NCBI RefSeq assembly: GCF_032884065.1
Contig: NC_088883.1
Span: 31,940,568-32,004,567, forward strand
DNA: 64,000 nt
Reading direction: 5' to 3'
Source of the DNA: Artemia franciscana
Taxonomy: Eukaryota; Arthropoda; Branchiopoda; Anostraca; Artemiidae
The notes beneath the pieces are model-generated. The model saw nothing but the letters and a program-made list of their open reading frames with translations. It did not search any database and was not told the DNA's origin. Below are positions 22,290 to 33,424 of the stretch, piece after piece (position 1 is the stretch's first letter; every line of letters begins with the position of its first letter). The translations under genes and the position numbers were made by a program.

Positions 22290-25128
22290 AAGGTTGTCGC
22301 CGGTTCACCATGTCTTTGTCTTGGCTCGTGGAATGTGCACATTATGTCGAGTTATCAGGACATTCTTCAGCTAATAGATGATTTTTCGTCGAAATTTGAT
22401 ATAGTTGGTGTTTGTGAATCGTTTTTATCACTTTATTCATTTCCAGGGTATAAGGTCCAAGTAAATAACCGAGCTTTGATGAGCCGTGGATTGCTCTTTT
22501 GGTAAAGGAGGGAATTAGGTATAGTGTATGGGATTATTTAAGTATTTGGAATGAAGGTAAGGTAGAAATTTTTTCAATAGAGATTGAGTTAAATTGTAAA
22601 AAATATATAATTAGCATGGTGTATAGGCCACCCAGTGCGCACTTGGATGACTTCATTGAAGGGTTTAATGAGCTGCTTACTAAAATACCACCCGAGTCTA
22701 GTCATATTGCGACGGGTGACTTTAATTTTAATCTTCTTGATTTGTCGGGAAAGAATGGTGATTTTTTAAATTTTATAATTTCGAGTGATTTGTACCCCCT
22801 CGTGGGTGTACCAACGAGAATAACTTCAAAAAGAGAAACACTGATCGATAATATCTTTGTTCAGTAGATTGATCTTCACAGGAGCTTCGCTGATGTGATA
22901 TTTTGCCCTGGATCTGACCATCTTCCATTTATAGCTACAGTCAATCACCCTGTGAAAAAACTGAGAGAGAAGAAGGTTATAACTAGACTAATGAAAAAAG
23001 AAAATCTCCAAAAAATTGCTGAAGAGATTAGCATTATTGATTGGAGTCTTGTTTTTGAAGAAAAAGAATGCCCTTCAAGAGCATTAGATAGCTTTTTGTT
23101 GGCCATATTGCCTATTTATGAAAGAGCATGCCCCCTAAAGACTAAAAAGTCTAAAAAACTTGTTCCTCGAAAGCCATGGATTTCGATGGAAATAATTGAT
23201 GAAATAGTATTGAGAAATAGGTTATATGAGAGATATTTAGATGATCTAAGCGATGAAGCTTTTAACCTATTAAAAACACAGATGAATCTAGTGAATAAAC
23301 TTCGAAGAAATGCAATTTCTAATTTTTATAATCATAAATTTGAGGATAGTAAAGGGAACATGAAAGAAACGTGGAGGACAATAAATAGCCTTATTGGTGA
23401 CAAAGGAGATAAGAGGAATGAAGAAGTGTGTTTAAGTGGTGGCGACCGTGATGATAAAAGTGCAACTGTTAATAATTTCGGTAAATTTTTCTCGAATATT
23501 GGTCCTGAAGTTCGAGCTAGTGTTTATGACAAGTATCAAGAAATGCAAAAGTGATTTTAGTGATATAAGAAGTGAATCTCTGGAAATGAATTTCAATTTG
23601 TGTTCTAGTGATGAAGTGAGTAAAACTGTAAAGTCACTAAAGTCTAATTCAGCTGGAGTGGTTGGCTTAACCCTTCGTGGACTCAAAGCAATTTTGGGGT
23701 ATATATTACCCTGTCTGGTGTTTATTATTAATCTTTCTCTTGAAAAGGGTAAGTTCCCTGAACAACTTAAAGTCGCAAAGGTGATACCCCTCCACAAGGG
23801 TGGCTGCAAAAGCGATATCGAAAACTGACGAACGATTTTGATTTTACCTCTTTTCTCAAAAATATTAGAAAAAGTTGTCCATAAACGCCTATATGATTAT
23901 CTCCAGGCTAATGAATTATCAAGTGAAACCCAATTTGGGTTCCAAAAGGGATACTCCACAACTATTGCCTTGCAGCTTCTGATGGAATGCGTTACTGGTG
24001 TGTTGGATAAAGGGTACTTACCAATGTCAATTTTCATTGATATAAGGAAAGCATTTGATACTGTAGATTTCAAGAATTTGCTGGACCGACTCAAATGTCT
24101 GGGAATTTGCGACACTTCTTTACAGTGGTTTGAAAGTTATCTCCATGGAAGATCCCTGCGTGTAGTACTTAATGATGTGACATCATCTTCTTATCGACTA
24201 AAATGTGGAGTTCCACAGGATTCTGATTTAGGTCCCTTACTTTATCTTGTGTAGGTAAATGTGTTGCGTTTTTATCTTCAAGATGTCTATTTAACAACCT
24301 TTGCTGATGATACAGCTTTGACAATGTGTGCTAAATCGATCGAAGATGTTTTGCTGAAAGTAAATGATGCATTGAGAAGCTTGGAGGTTCTTATGAACCT
24401 TAGTTTGATCTGTGTCAACGTGAAAAAGTCCTTTTTAATGACTTTCTGCAGAGTAGGCATGCCAGTTGACGCTAGAGATCTAGTAATTTTATCCGGAAAG
24501 CTTATTCAACAAGTTCATATATTCCGATACTTAGGATTTTTTATTGATTCAAAGCTTTCATGCAGGCATCACAGTGATGTTATTTCTTCAAAAATTGCCC
24601 GAGGAGTTGAAATGCTTCATAGATTGAAGAATATCTTGCCAAAGTGGATTCTTCTAATGATTTATCACTCAATTGTTCACCCATATATTTCATATGGCTG
24701 TCTGATTTGGAGCAGCAATTTTATAGTAATTTCAAAAAGTCTAGATTCTTCAGAACATTGCAGTGAGGATTATAGGCAAGTATGTCAAGGATGTGAATGA
24801 CACAAGTGCTGGTTTTAAGTCTTTAAATTTGTTTCATGCGGGCCAACTGCGGGATTATCAAGCAGCAATTTTCATTTTCCAGTGCGAGCATAATTTAGTC
24901 CCAGGTGTTTTTCGTAACAATTACCGTGCTAACAGAGATATTCATGAATATGATACGAGAAATAGTGATAAATTGGCGATTGAGCTTAAAAGTAGAATAA
25001 GATCAGGATTTCAATTAAAGTTTCTTGGAACTGCAGTCTGGAGTTCTCTACCAGTGAGCATCAGGGCGGCTAAGCATCTTCTAGAGTTTAAGAGAAAGTT
25101 AAAAGATTATTTAATAAATAATGATTGA
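22290..25128 (+). pseudogene. LINE 3 ORF2: AP endonuclease and reverse transcriptase
   Basis: Endonuclease: GSWNVHIMSSYQDI (22323), FDIVGVCESFL (22396), VYRPPSAHL (22619), GDFNFNLLD (22716), SDHLPFIA (22915). Reverse transcriptase: KSNSAGVVGLT (23642), VAKVIPLHKGG (23772), LPLFSKILEKVVHKRLYDYL (23844), FGFQKGYSTTIALQLL (23935), IFIDIRKAFDTVD (24030), CGVPQDSDLGPLL (24203), TTFADDTALT (24295; catalytic FADD intact), HIFRYLGFFIDSKL (24513). A C-terminal region follows to 25128. Breaks: a missing base near 22494, TAG at 22865, a shift near 23545, TGA at 23826, TAG at 24252 and a shift near 24760. In GVPQDS the usual Gly is Asp. In the cell it would nick target DNA and copy its own RNA. Confidence 0.85.
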
Positions 25129-25689
25129 ATTTGTATTTATTTGTGAGGACATAGGAGGTGGTAGGGAGGTCTGTCTGGCTGGGGGTGGTAAGGAGGAGTG
25201 GGTAGTTGGGTGGTACTAAGGTAGTAGGATTGTTGGGATTTATTTTTTGTATGGGGGATATTGTGAAGGAGATTGACCTTTTTTTTGTTTTTCTGTTTTT
25301 TCTTTTTTTAGAGTGTTGGTATGTTTTTTCTATTTTGTTAGCTATTTGTTACTATATTTTATGGTGTGTTTAGAAAATGGTAAATTTTACTACTGCATGC
25401 GAAACAAAAATGTATGTTTTTCCATCAGTGCAGTAGATGTGTAATGTAAAGAGTTATAATTGTGTTTATTAATAAAGTATCGTATCGTAAAAAAAAGAAA
25501 AGTGTAAAATAAGTAAAATAATTCCAAAATAGTTTCATTTCAAGCATGATTTAAATACATATAATGAGACTAATCACACGAGAAAGGTAAATTTACTAAA
25601 TTTAAACCATGTGTTGAAAGATAAACGTTTTCAGAGATCACAAGTTGTAAAAGAAATAGATTTTTTTTTTTAATATCCTTTGCGGTTTT

Positions 25690-26910
25690 CTTAATGCATA
25701 TTATTTCCAACCAATTATATCAATTTTCAAATATTCTTTTGAAAATGTTTTAAGGTTATCGAGGGAAATGTTAAACCAAAAATTTTACAATTAAAAAGGG
25801 AATATGAAAAGCAAAATGTATCGAAGTATAAACCTAAACATTTCCCAGGACCAGGTGTGATTAATTTACGCAAAAAGAAGTTAAACAAAGAACAAAAGGA
25901 AATCCTTGAAAAACGTATAATATTTGGACTAAATCCTGAAAAAAGTACCGGTATAAGAAATAATTTCAAACATTGAGACAGGGACTCATGTGTTTTCAAA
26001 ATATGTTAATGATGTAGATAATTTAAGACTGGGAGTCCTTAATATTTAAAAAAATATTGGCAATTTTCAAGAAAACCTTAAAACAAAGATAGAAATGAGA
26101 AATGAAATGAGATAGAAGAATTATCTGCAGGTATTGAGATAGAAACTATATTAAATTTAGTTAAAATAACTAGCAGGTATGCTAATTATTTCAAATTAAG
26201 AGATAATTTTTGCCATCAAGTTAGAGGATTAGCAATGGGAGGACCCTTAAGTCTGCTATTAGCAAATATTTATGTAGATTACGTAGAAACTTAAGTTATT
26301 GAAACATATGTTTTTAAACCTAAATTTTGGGGGAGATGTATGGATGACGTTTTAGTTATTTGGAATTATGGGGAATCATAAATTGAAGGTTTTCTGGAAA
26401 ATTTAAATAATTTGGGATGGGAAGTAGTTTTTACAATTGAAAAAGAAACAGAGAATAAGTTACCGTTCCTGGATATTTGGATCCATAGAAATAATAATGA
26501 ACTAGCCTTTTCAATTTACCGTAAACCGACTAAAAACAACCGTTATTTGTCTTTCGTATCAAATCACCCGATCCAAGTAGAAAAAGGGGGTAGTTATTTC
26601 GTTAGTTAATAGAGTATTAAAATTAGATTCACCAGAATACATGAGTAGTGAATTAATTTTTATGAAGGATATTCTAGTAGGAAATGGATATCCCGAAAAT
26701 ATAATTTCTCAAATAATTGAAAAAAGGGAAAATAGTTCATGGGACCTTTAATATTAGAAGAAAATATGCCAACTTAAAAAACAAATTACATAATTTTGCC
26801 TTATATCCCAATGTTGTCACAGAAATTAAGGAGAAAATTAAAAAATATACTATTAAAACAGCTTTTAAATTAGGACAAACTATAAGCTCATGTCACCGAT
26901 AAATTGGATG
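25690..26910 (+). pseudogene. Penelope-like element (PLE) remnant, internally deleted
   Basis: N-terminal text at about 25780-25975 (KHFPGPGVINLRKKKLNKEQ, RIIFGLNPEKS) is followed, after a gap where the RT fingers should be, by RT motifs typical of PLEs. These are VRGLAMGGPLSLLLANIYVD (about 26218), FWGRCMDDVLVIW (26325; the Asp pair of the catalytic site is present), LPFLDIWIHR (26464), FSIYRKPT and RYLSFVSNHP (26511-26570). The linker KKYTIKTAFKLGQT lies at 26845. The GIY-YIG endonuclease expected next is absent. Stops and shifts are common. The copy ends at about 26910. Confidence 0.8.
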
Positions 26911-26931
26911 ATTGTGCTTGTCTATCCTCAG

Positions 26932-27007
26932 TTTCTTAGGCTTCTAGCTCGCATAAATGTCGTCATACCTTTCTTAGGCTTCTAGGTCGCATAAGTGTCT
27001 TCATACA
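26932..27007 (+). repeat. Two-copy 38-bp tandem repeat
   Basis: tttcttaggcttctag(c/g)tcgc ataa(a/g)tgtc(g/t)tcatac occurs at 26932 and 26970 in direct succession. Confidence 0.75.
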
Positions 27008-27193
27008 TAACCTAATGGCACCTGGATATCCAACCTTTTTTTAACATCATACAATAGTGCACATAGACATCTGTATTCTGTAAATTTTTCTTTAAAAAAA
27101 TGATTAATATAATGCAAATTGAAGCACAATCTATTTCATTTTTCTGTGAAATAGACATAGATAGCATTTTCCCGTGGCATTTCCCATAGCATT

Positions 27194-27380
27194 TAAAAGT
27201 TACCTTAGGGATAACAGCGTAATTCTTTTTGAGAGTCCAAATCGACAAAAGAGTTTGCGTCCTCGATATTGGTTCAGGGACCCTGTTCGGTGCAGCAGCC
27301 CAATAAGGTAGTCTGTTCGACTTTTAAACCCCTACGTGATCTGACTTAAGACCGGCGTAAGCCAGGTTAGTTTCTATCCC
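27194..27380 (+). pseudogene. NUMT: fragment of mitochondrial 16S (large subunit) rRNA
   Basis: The strings ttaccttagggataacagcg, tcgacaaaagagtttgcg, cctcgatattgg, gtgcagcagcc, gtctgttcgac, tacgtgatctgact and agaccggcgtaagccaggtt occur in the order of the peptidyl-transferase region (domain V) of animal mitochondrial large-subunit rRNA. They end at gtttctatc. Only about 190 bp are present and both borders change abruptly into unrelated AT-rich DNA. This is therefore a mitochondrial insertion in nuclear DNA and not a working rRNA gene. Confidence 0.85.
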
Positions 27381-27779
27381 CAAGGCAAACTCACAAGCAA
27401 ACTTTCCCATGTGCATGAATATAGACTACGTACAATATTCAATAACGTGTAGTAGGAAAAAGAGAAAATATTCTACAAAAATAACGAAAAAAGACATGAT
27501 AAAAATTCGATTTATTTAAAATATTTAACTTTAAAAATAAATCGACCTTAAAGATATATGGATACACTGAATATCTGGTCCTTCTTTTGTCCTATTTTTC
27601 TACATAAACTTAAATTGAGTAATAATCATTTTCCTTCTTTTGTATAGGCTCTGGCAATTCATCCCATTTGTTAATAAGGATTTTTTAAAAGGTCTGAATG
27701 TTATAAGCGTCTGAAACACTTTCTATTATACGTTAATTAGTCTCGATAATCCTGAAGATGGCACTTTCTAAAAATCTTG
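27381..27779. other. No recognisable feature
   Basis: AT-rich DNA with frequent stops on both strands between the NUMT and the SINE-related fragment. Confidence 0.4.
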
Positions 27780-27935
27780 TTTTTTGGACATCTATGCATT
27801 GCAGGAAGGATGTGCAAAAGCACAGGATGGCCGGCCCTCATCTACCCATTGCAGTTCCTGGCTGAACAGCCTTGAGACGGGGATCAGCCCCACTGGTTCG
27901 GACCTTAAGGGTCTAGTGCCACATCCGTTACCTTT
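27780..27935 (+). mobile_element. SINE-related fragment (3' body only)
   Basis: A GC-richer block with aggatgtgcaaaagcacagg, cccattgcagttcctggctg, gagacggggatcagc, tggttcggaccttaagggtc and tagtgcc. The same order occurs on the minus strand at 47600-47740, downstream of a tRNA-like head. Here the head is absent, so this is a 5'-truncated copy. Confidence 0.55.
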
Positions 27936-28714
27936 GCCTTTTTTATGTATTGCACACTTTACTCTAACATAGCCTGAAGAAGCGATTGTTTTTGCAGCGT
28001 AGCGGATTTTATATCAAAGCCTTGCGCTGCTCGTCCAGTAATTGTGTTTATTAAGTCCATCAAGCGTAATAATTCACCCAGACTGTAGAGACGCTTATTG
28101 AAAATAAAACTCACAACAGTTGTAACTTCAACAACCCTTGGCAAACTTCAGCAAAACATGGATTAAAATTGACTATCCTTACTGGCAATGTTGTGTCTAG
28201 TGATTTTAGTAAAGAAAGTATGAAAAAAATTGGAATTTGACACAATTGCTCTGAAATACTACAATATTAAAGGTCAAATTTCTCTCTAAATGTTTATTAA
28301 TAACAATTTTTGGAGTTTTTTTAGCTACACTTTTAGCCGTATAGTTTGCTAAGAATATTCTTCGTTTTTAGGCCTAGAGATATAAAATGCTAGAATAGCA
28401 TCTGAACGAAAAACCCCACAAATAAAACAAGTAAACAGTTTTAGCAGAACAGCCCTGGAGTCAAGTTAGTGGCTATGTAACTCTCCCAGCCAAGCTCTTT
28501 GCATTTTATTGTTCCGCTACTGAATTACACGTCCAACAATAAAATCAATGAAGAATGTAGATAGTATTCCTCATAAATGTCAGTCTAAGTATAAGGGAGC
28601 AATCTTGGAAATCACCCTAGGAGGGAAAAATTTTGTTGGGGAGTATGTTTTGGGGAAAGTGTTTTTCACATGTTTTCCGGTTTGTTGTTTTATTTCAAAA
28701 GAGCAACACACCTC
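27936..28714. other. No recognisable gene
   Basis: AT-rich DNA. Short reading frames on both strands have no recognised motif. Confidence 0.35.
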
Positions 28715-28868
28715 TCCCGTGCTCAAGCATTTCAACCGTGCTCAAGCTGTGCTCAAGCTGTTTTATTTAGAGCATGGGAAGATATAGTAAAGGTGCTCAA
28801 GCTGTTTTTTTTTATTTTAAAAACGTGCTCAAGCTGTTTTTATTTAAAATATGGGAGTATATAGTAAA
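28715..28868 (+). repeat. gtgctcaagctgtttt short tandem repeat
   Basis: gtgctcaagc occurs at about 28719, 28738, 28749, 28791 and 28831, mostly followed by tgtttttatttta. The block atgggaagatatagtaaag (28766) recurs as atgggagtatatagtaaag (28850). This suggests a local two-step duplication of about 80 bp. Confidence 0.65.
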
Positions 28869-28899
28869 GAAGCGACTATTGACAAAATTATGACAAATA

Positions 28900-29150
28900 C
28901 TACACATCAGATAATCAGTTCGGTTTGATTAAGGGGCTAGCCGTGACTACGCTCATTGTATTACTGATACTATGTAGGTGTGTGTTATTGAAAATGATGA
29001 AGAACTAAATATTTTGGTCTATCTTGATATCTTCAGAGCATTTCATTCTGGCATAAGAACCACAATTATACTACAAGACCGACTCTAATTGATGCAATCA
29101 TATCTAGGAAGTTGAGAATAATCGGACAAGGTGCCTCAAAGAAAAAAAAC
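28900..29150 (+). pseudogene. Possible LINE RT fragment (plus strand)
   Basis: Plus-strand frames give a YAHCI-like stretch and ELNILVYLDIFRAFHSGI, which resembles the D-x-x-R/K-A-F-D motif A of reverse transcriptases (D present, final D replaced by H). Short and broken; only a tentative assignment. Confidence 0.3.
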
Positions 29151-29159
29151 TTGAATCAT

Positions 29160-29600
29160 CGATGGTTGTTTTGTAACAGTCCTCGAAACTGGTAATTCTC
29201 CTGTGTTCTCGTTACCCAGAGTCAATTTTTTATATTGACTTATTTTCAGCCTTAGCTAATTGGTTTCTTAAAATTCAAACCTATTTTTGCACTCTAAACT
29301 CACTAAACCTCTAAAAGTTCATTCTTTTCGCTAACTCGCTAACATAATCTAAATCCAAGAAAGTTTTACTTCCCCATTTGATTGTCCTGAGCTCTTTGAA
29401 ACAAAGTTCATAAGAATTATCCATTAAATTGGGGACAGAATACAACCCTGCTGAACTCCTGACTTAATACAAACCTTAACCTTATTTGCTTTAACCTCAC
29501 TTAACCTTATTTGCAGCAGTGTTTTGTCGTACACAGAACGAGCCACTTTAATGTATCGGTCTGGTATACCCATTGTAGAATAATATACAGTACGATCATC
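29160..29600 (-). pseudogene. RTE-family reverse transcriptase fragment (antisense to the intact RTE)
   Basis: Minus strand: NMGIPDRYIKVARSVYDK, then VKVCIKSGVQQGCILSP (the GVQQGC-type loop), WIILMNFV, IKWGSKTFLDLDY and TLGNENTG. These match in order the intact RTE ORF at 31459-31890 (YGIPEKYIKVICAMYEN, CIKSGVKQGCVLSP, WIILMDFV, IKWGGRTLLDLDYADD). The catalytic ADD is lost. It lies head-to-head with the intact element. Confidence 0.7.
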
Positions 29601-29889
29601 CTAAAAAATATTTGTCACCTAGTGTCTCAGTGGGCATAAGAACTCCTCCAATTTTCTTTGTTAATCAATCCATTGTATCTTTCTCAGTTCCTCGATCAAC
29701 TTTGAAAAATGGTGCGAACGTGTATTATTTATGATTCCGAAAGCAGAAGGAAAGGGGTGAGCTGCCAATTTTTTCTACTATTCCATCTTATACATATGGA
29801 TGGTGACTTGACTGAGTAGTGGGTCCAGGATTTTTATAATCTTAAGACTAAATATAAAAATTTTCAGTGCTAACTTCTGATCAACACTG

Positions 29890-32518
29890 TCAAAGGGAAA
29901 TAGCAGGAATTTCATCAGAAGGATACTAGTGACAGATGAATTTTACTTACAGTTACAGGAGCAAATAGACAGGGTACCAGGTAGAAATATGGTGTTTTTG
30001 CTGGGAGGTTTTAATGCCCAGGTTGGTAGAAATAGGGATAGATGGTATCCTAGCCTAGGTAAATTTGGTGTAGGAAAAGAAAACAGTAATGGCTATAGGC
30101 TTTTGCAATTTTGTAGGTATAACAACCTAGTTATAACCAATACGGTGTTTGGTCACAAAATGGCCCATAAGTTGACATGGTATTCACATGATGGTAAGAC
30201 AGCAAACCTTATTGATTATGTTATTGTAAACAGAAGACTAGCAGGATCAATACAAGATACTAGGGTGTATAGGAGTGCTGTTATTGATGTTAAAAGTAAA
30301 GATCACCATCTATTAGTGTCTAAGGTTAATTTAAAGCTGAAATTTTGGAAGTGTAACTCCCTCCCGGAAAGTTATGATGTTGATAGACTTCGGGATGAAA
30401 ATTTGAGAAAAAAATTCCAGGAACAGTTGAGTACTAAACTTGAGGGTTTAAAATTTGACAATGTGGAAGATGGATGGAATAATTTCAGAAAAACAATTTG
30501 TGAAGTTGCTGATGGTTTCCTAGGGAAAAGTGCTAGGACAGCAGCTAGGAATATTAGTGAAAAAGCTTTAGATTTAATAGAGAGTAGAAGGGGTTTGTAT
30601 AAGAATTATCTGAGTGATAGGTCGTATGAAAACAAAAGGAATGTAAAGAAAGTGGAGAAAGCATTAAAATATGAACTAAGGAGATGTGAAATGGAAGCAA
30701 TGGATAAAATTGCCAAGGATCTGGAAGATGCGGCTAGACGGCATAATAGTAAAATATTATACTGGCATGTTAATGAAATGAAAGGGAGTAGCCAATCCGG
30801 ACTAGTCCCAGTTAAAGATAGAAATGGGGCCACAATTAGTGATAAGGAAAAAGTTAAAGAAAGATGGGTGGAACATTTTGAGAATGTGCTAAACCGAGAT
30901 ACAGTTGCAGGAAAAGATATAGATGAAAATGAAAAAGTTTGTGATACCTTGGATGTGAAGGAAGATTTGTTTAGTGAGGAAGAATTAGCGACAGTACTAG
31001 AAGGATTAAAAAATAATAAGGCCCCAGGTGCTGATAGTATGATTAATGAGTTCCTTAAATATGGTGGCTCTGAGGTTAGGAATAAGCTACTGAAGATTAT
31101 GAACATGATTTTTGAAAAAGGGGAAGTACCCAATGATTTTAGGAAAACCTTAATTAAACCACTGTATAAGAAAGGTGACAAGAGTGAGTGTCGTAATTAT
31201 CGAGGCATTAGTCTGGTCTCTGTAGGTAGCAAATTACTGAGTAATATGATACTTTTTAGACTGAGACATGCTGTAGACAAAGTTTTAAGGGAAGAACAAT
31301 GCGGTTTTAGAAAAGGTAGAGGATGTGTCGACCATGTTTTCACTCTTAGGTTAATAATTGAGAAGTCCCTTCGTTGTCAAACACCTTTGGTCCTTAGTTT
31401 TATCGATTATGAGCAAGCTTTTGATTCTGTTAATAGAATAGCGTTAACAAAGGTCTTATCGTTATATGGTATACCAGAAAAATACATTAAAGTGATCTGC
31501 GCTATGTACGAGAATAATACTGCTGCGGTTAAGGTAGGAAATGAGGTTAGCAACTGGTTTTGTATTAAATCAGGAGTTAAGCAGGGTTGTGTTCTATCCC
31601 CCTTTATATGGATCATTTTGATGGACTTCGTCTTAAGGAGCACAGAAAAGGCAATTGGAGACCATGGAATCAAATGGGGAGGAAGAACGCTCCTGGACTT
31701 AGATTATGCTGATGATTTAAGCATATTAGATGAAAGTGTGAGCAAAATGAATGAATTTTTAGAGGTTTTACGAGTTCAGGGTGCTAAAATAGGCTTGAAA
31801 ATTAATGTTAAGAAGACTAAGTCACTAAGGCTAGGAATAAGTGAAGATGAACAGGTGACATTAGGTAACGAAAAGATTGATCAGGATGGGAGCTTCAGTT
31901 ACCTTGGTAGTATTATTAGTAAAGATGGTGGGAGCAGTGAAGATGTTAAAAGTAGAATAACTAAAGCTCAGGGTGTTATTTCACAGTTAAAAAAAGTTTG
32001 GAAGAATAGAAAGATATGCCTACAAACCAAGATTAGAATATTGGAAGCTACAGTGATGACAGTGGTCAAATATGGCTCTGAAGCATGGGCACTCCGAAAA
32101 GCAGATGAAAATTTACTAGATGTTTTCCAGAGAAATTGCCTACGGATTGTTCTGGGTACCCGGCTGACTGACCGTATTTCAAACAGTAGGTTGTACGAAA
32201 AGTGTGGTTCAATCCCGCTTTCTGGGCCTATAATGAAAGAAAGGTTGAGATGGCTAGGCCACGTTCTACGGATGAAGGATGACAGATTACCGAAGATTGT
32301 CCTTTTTGGCCAACCGTCTGGGGCTACACGGAAAGCAGTTCGTCCTTGTCTGGGTTGGGAGGATGTCATAAATAAAGATTTAAAGGAAATGGGAACTTCC
32401 TGGGAGGGTGTAAAGAGGGAGGCTTTAAATAGATTAGATTGGAGGAGGAACGTGCGTAGCTGTGTTGGCCTAAGGCGGCTTGGTGCTGCAGTGATTTATT
32501 ATTATTAGTAGTAGTAGT
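29890..32518 (+). mobile_element. RTE-like LINE insertion with trinucleotide tail
   Basis: Unit containing the 859-residue frame. Its 3' end is attattattagtagtagtagt (32500-32519), directly after the stop, so almost no 3' UTR is present, as is usual for RTE elements. The 5' border lies between about 29880 and 29930, where antisense RTE debris meets the frame. Confidence 0.75.
29929..32508 (+). CDS. RTE-like LINE: endonuclease (partial)-reverse transcriptase, 859-residue open frame
   Basis: One uninterrupted frame. Residues 1-130 are the second half of an AP endonuclease: LLGGFNAQVGRN (the usual catalytic GDFNA Asp is Gly), TWYSHDGKTANLIDYVIVNR, SKDHHLLVSKV. The RT follows: LKNNKAPGADSM (364), KPLYKKGDKSECRNYRGISL (405), QCGFRKGRGCVDHVFTLR (449), VLSFIDYEQAFDSVN (482), IKSGVKQGCVLSPFIW (537), LDLDYADDLSIL (579; YADD intact), GSFSYLGSIISKDGG (646). 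A C-terminal RWLGHVLRM block (745) is typical of RTE-like elements. The frame opens at GTG with no Met context, and the first endonuclease half is missing. It is therefore a 5'-truncated insertion that happens to remain open. As endonuclease it should be inactive; the RT motifs look intact. Confidence 0.85.
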   Translation: MTDEFYLQLQEQIDRVPGRNMVFLLGGFNAQVGRNRDRWYPSLGKFGVGKENSNGYRLLQFCRYNNLVITNTVFGHKMAHKLTWYSHDGKTANLIDYVIVNRRLAGSIQDTRVYRSAVIDVKSKDHHLLVSKVNLKLKFWKCNSLPESYDVDRLRDENLRKKFQEQLSTKLEGLKFDNVEDGWNNFRKTICEVADGFLGKSARTAARNISEKALDLIESRRGLYKNYLSDRSYENKRNVKKVEKALKYELRRCEMEAMDKIAKDLEDAARRHNSKILYWHVNEMKGSSQSGLVPVKDRNGATISDKEKVKERWVEHFENVLNRDTVAGKDIDENEKVCDTLDVKEDLFSEEELATVLEGLKNNKAPGADSMINEFLKYGGSEVRNKLLKIMNMIFEKGEVPNDFRKTLIKPLYKKGDKSECRNYRGISLVSVGSKLLSNMILFRLRHAVDKVLREEQCGFRKGRGCVDHVFTLRLIIEKSLRCQTPLVLSFIDYEQAFDSVNRIALTKVLSLYGIPEKYIKVICAMYENNTAAVKVGNEVSNWFCIKSGVKQGCVLSPFIWIILMDFVLRSTEKAIGDHGIKWGGRTLLDLDYADDLSILDESVSKMNEFLEVLRVQGAKIGLKINVKKTKSLRLGISEDEQVTLGNEKIDQDGSFSYLGSIISKDGGSSEDVKSRITKAQGVISQLKKVWKNRKICLQTKIRILEATVMTVVKYGSEAWALRKADENLLDVFQRNCLRIVLGTRLTDRISNSRLYEKCGSIPLSGPIMKERLRWLGHVLRMKDDRLPKIVLFGQPSGATRKAVRPCLGWEDVINKDLKEMGTSWEGVKREALNRLDWRRNVRSCVGLRRLGAAVIYYY

Positions 32519-32519
32519 A

Positions 32520-33420
32520 TTCATGAGGTGGAGGGACCATTTGAAATATGGCACTAAATATTTTACCTCAAAGGGGAAACCTACAGAAATTACAGCAACA
32601 TTATGAAAATTCTTTCTGGGAACCAAAAATGATCCATCGAATTTGGCTTCAGTGCAAAGACCTGAACTGGAAAGTTGGAAGTGATTACTTCCCTTTAAAC
32701 AATTTATTCGATATTTCATGAGCATATTACGAAGTGACATTTAAGATTGGTGAGATCAACATGGAAAATGGTGAAACACGGTGAAACATTTAAAAATGGT
32801 GAAGCCAAAGAAAATAAACTAGCAAGTAATTATTTTAGTCTTAGTAGTTTAAATATCCGAGTATCTGCTTTTTTCAGCCAAGAGGCAAAATTTTTCAAAA
32901 ACTAGTATTTGATTATTTCCTTAGTGAGCTTCTTAATACTACAGACAATAAAAACCAAACGTATATCAATAGACATACGCGAATAAAGGAAATGACTAAA
33001 ATTAATTTAGGGGTGAGTCTGAATTTAGGCCAACCACATAATTTACCTTTGAGAAAAAATTCATAATACTATGGAACTGAACGAAGCACCAAATTTTCAA
33101 ATCAAATATCATCATACTATGGCATTGTTCAAATAAAACTTATTTTTACATTGATTATCCTTAAAAATTCATCCTTTGCTTTTCTTTCCACTATCATACC
33201 AATACTATTTTTGCCTTTTGCATTATTACAGCTATACCAATTATTTTTCTTTTTCTTTTTATCTCTTCAACGTTTTGCATTCTTCCTTCTCTGCTAGATG
33301 TTTGATTCGTCTTATCTCTTTTCCTGTTCTCCAGGCTGTGAATACTAATGCCACTCGCATGTATACCAATGAAAAAATCTACAGTCAGTTATGTTTCCCT
33401 TTCTATATATTATTATATAA
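32520..33420. other. No recognisable gene
   Basis: AT-rich DNA with short frames only. I see no retroelement motif, RNA or tandem repeat until the hairpin element begins at about 33425. Confidence 0.4.
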
Positions 33421-33424
33421 AATA

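Larger units (their letters stand above)
20986..25497 (+). mobile_element. Jockey-like LINE 3 with PWWP-type ORF1, near full length, inactivated
   Basis: A leader of about 100 bp precedes ORF1 (21083-22122). A 170-bp gap follows, then ORF2 (about 22290-25128), then about 370 bp of 3' UTR with G/T-rich text and a taaagtatcgtatcgta tail at 25473-25489 followed by As. Two ORFs in tandem, an AP endonuclease and one RT domain fit the Jockey/CR1-like group. A handful of single stops and one-base shifts inactivate it, so it is younger than the other LINEs here. The tandem array at 20165-20985 abuts its 5' side. Confidence 0.8.

Noticed and set aside
23432-23809. 125-residue minus-strand frame
   Set aside because: Antisense of LINE 3 ORF2, where RT motifs are on the plus strand.
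27194-27380. Functional large-subunit rRNA gene
   Set aside because: Only about 190 bp of one domain are present, with abrupt ends in nuclear repeats.
30606-31181. 191-residue minus-strand frame (and similar ones at 31407-31673, 31968-32369)
   Set aside because: Antisense shadows of the RTE reverse transcriptase, which has clear motifs on the plus strand.
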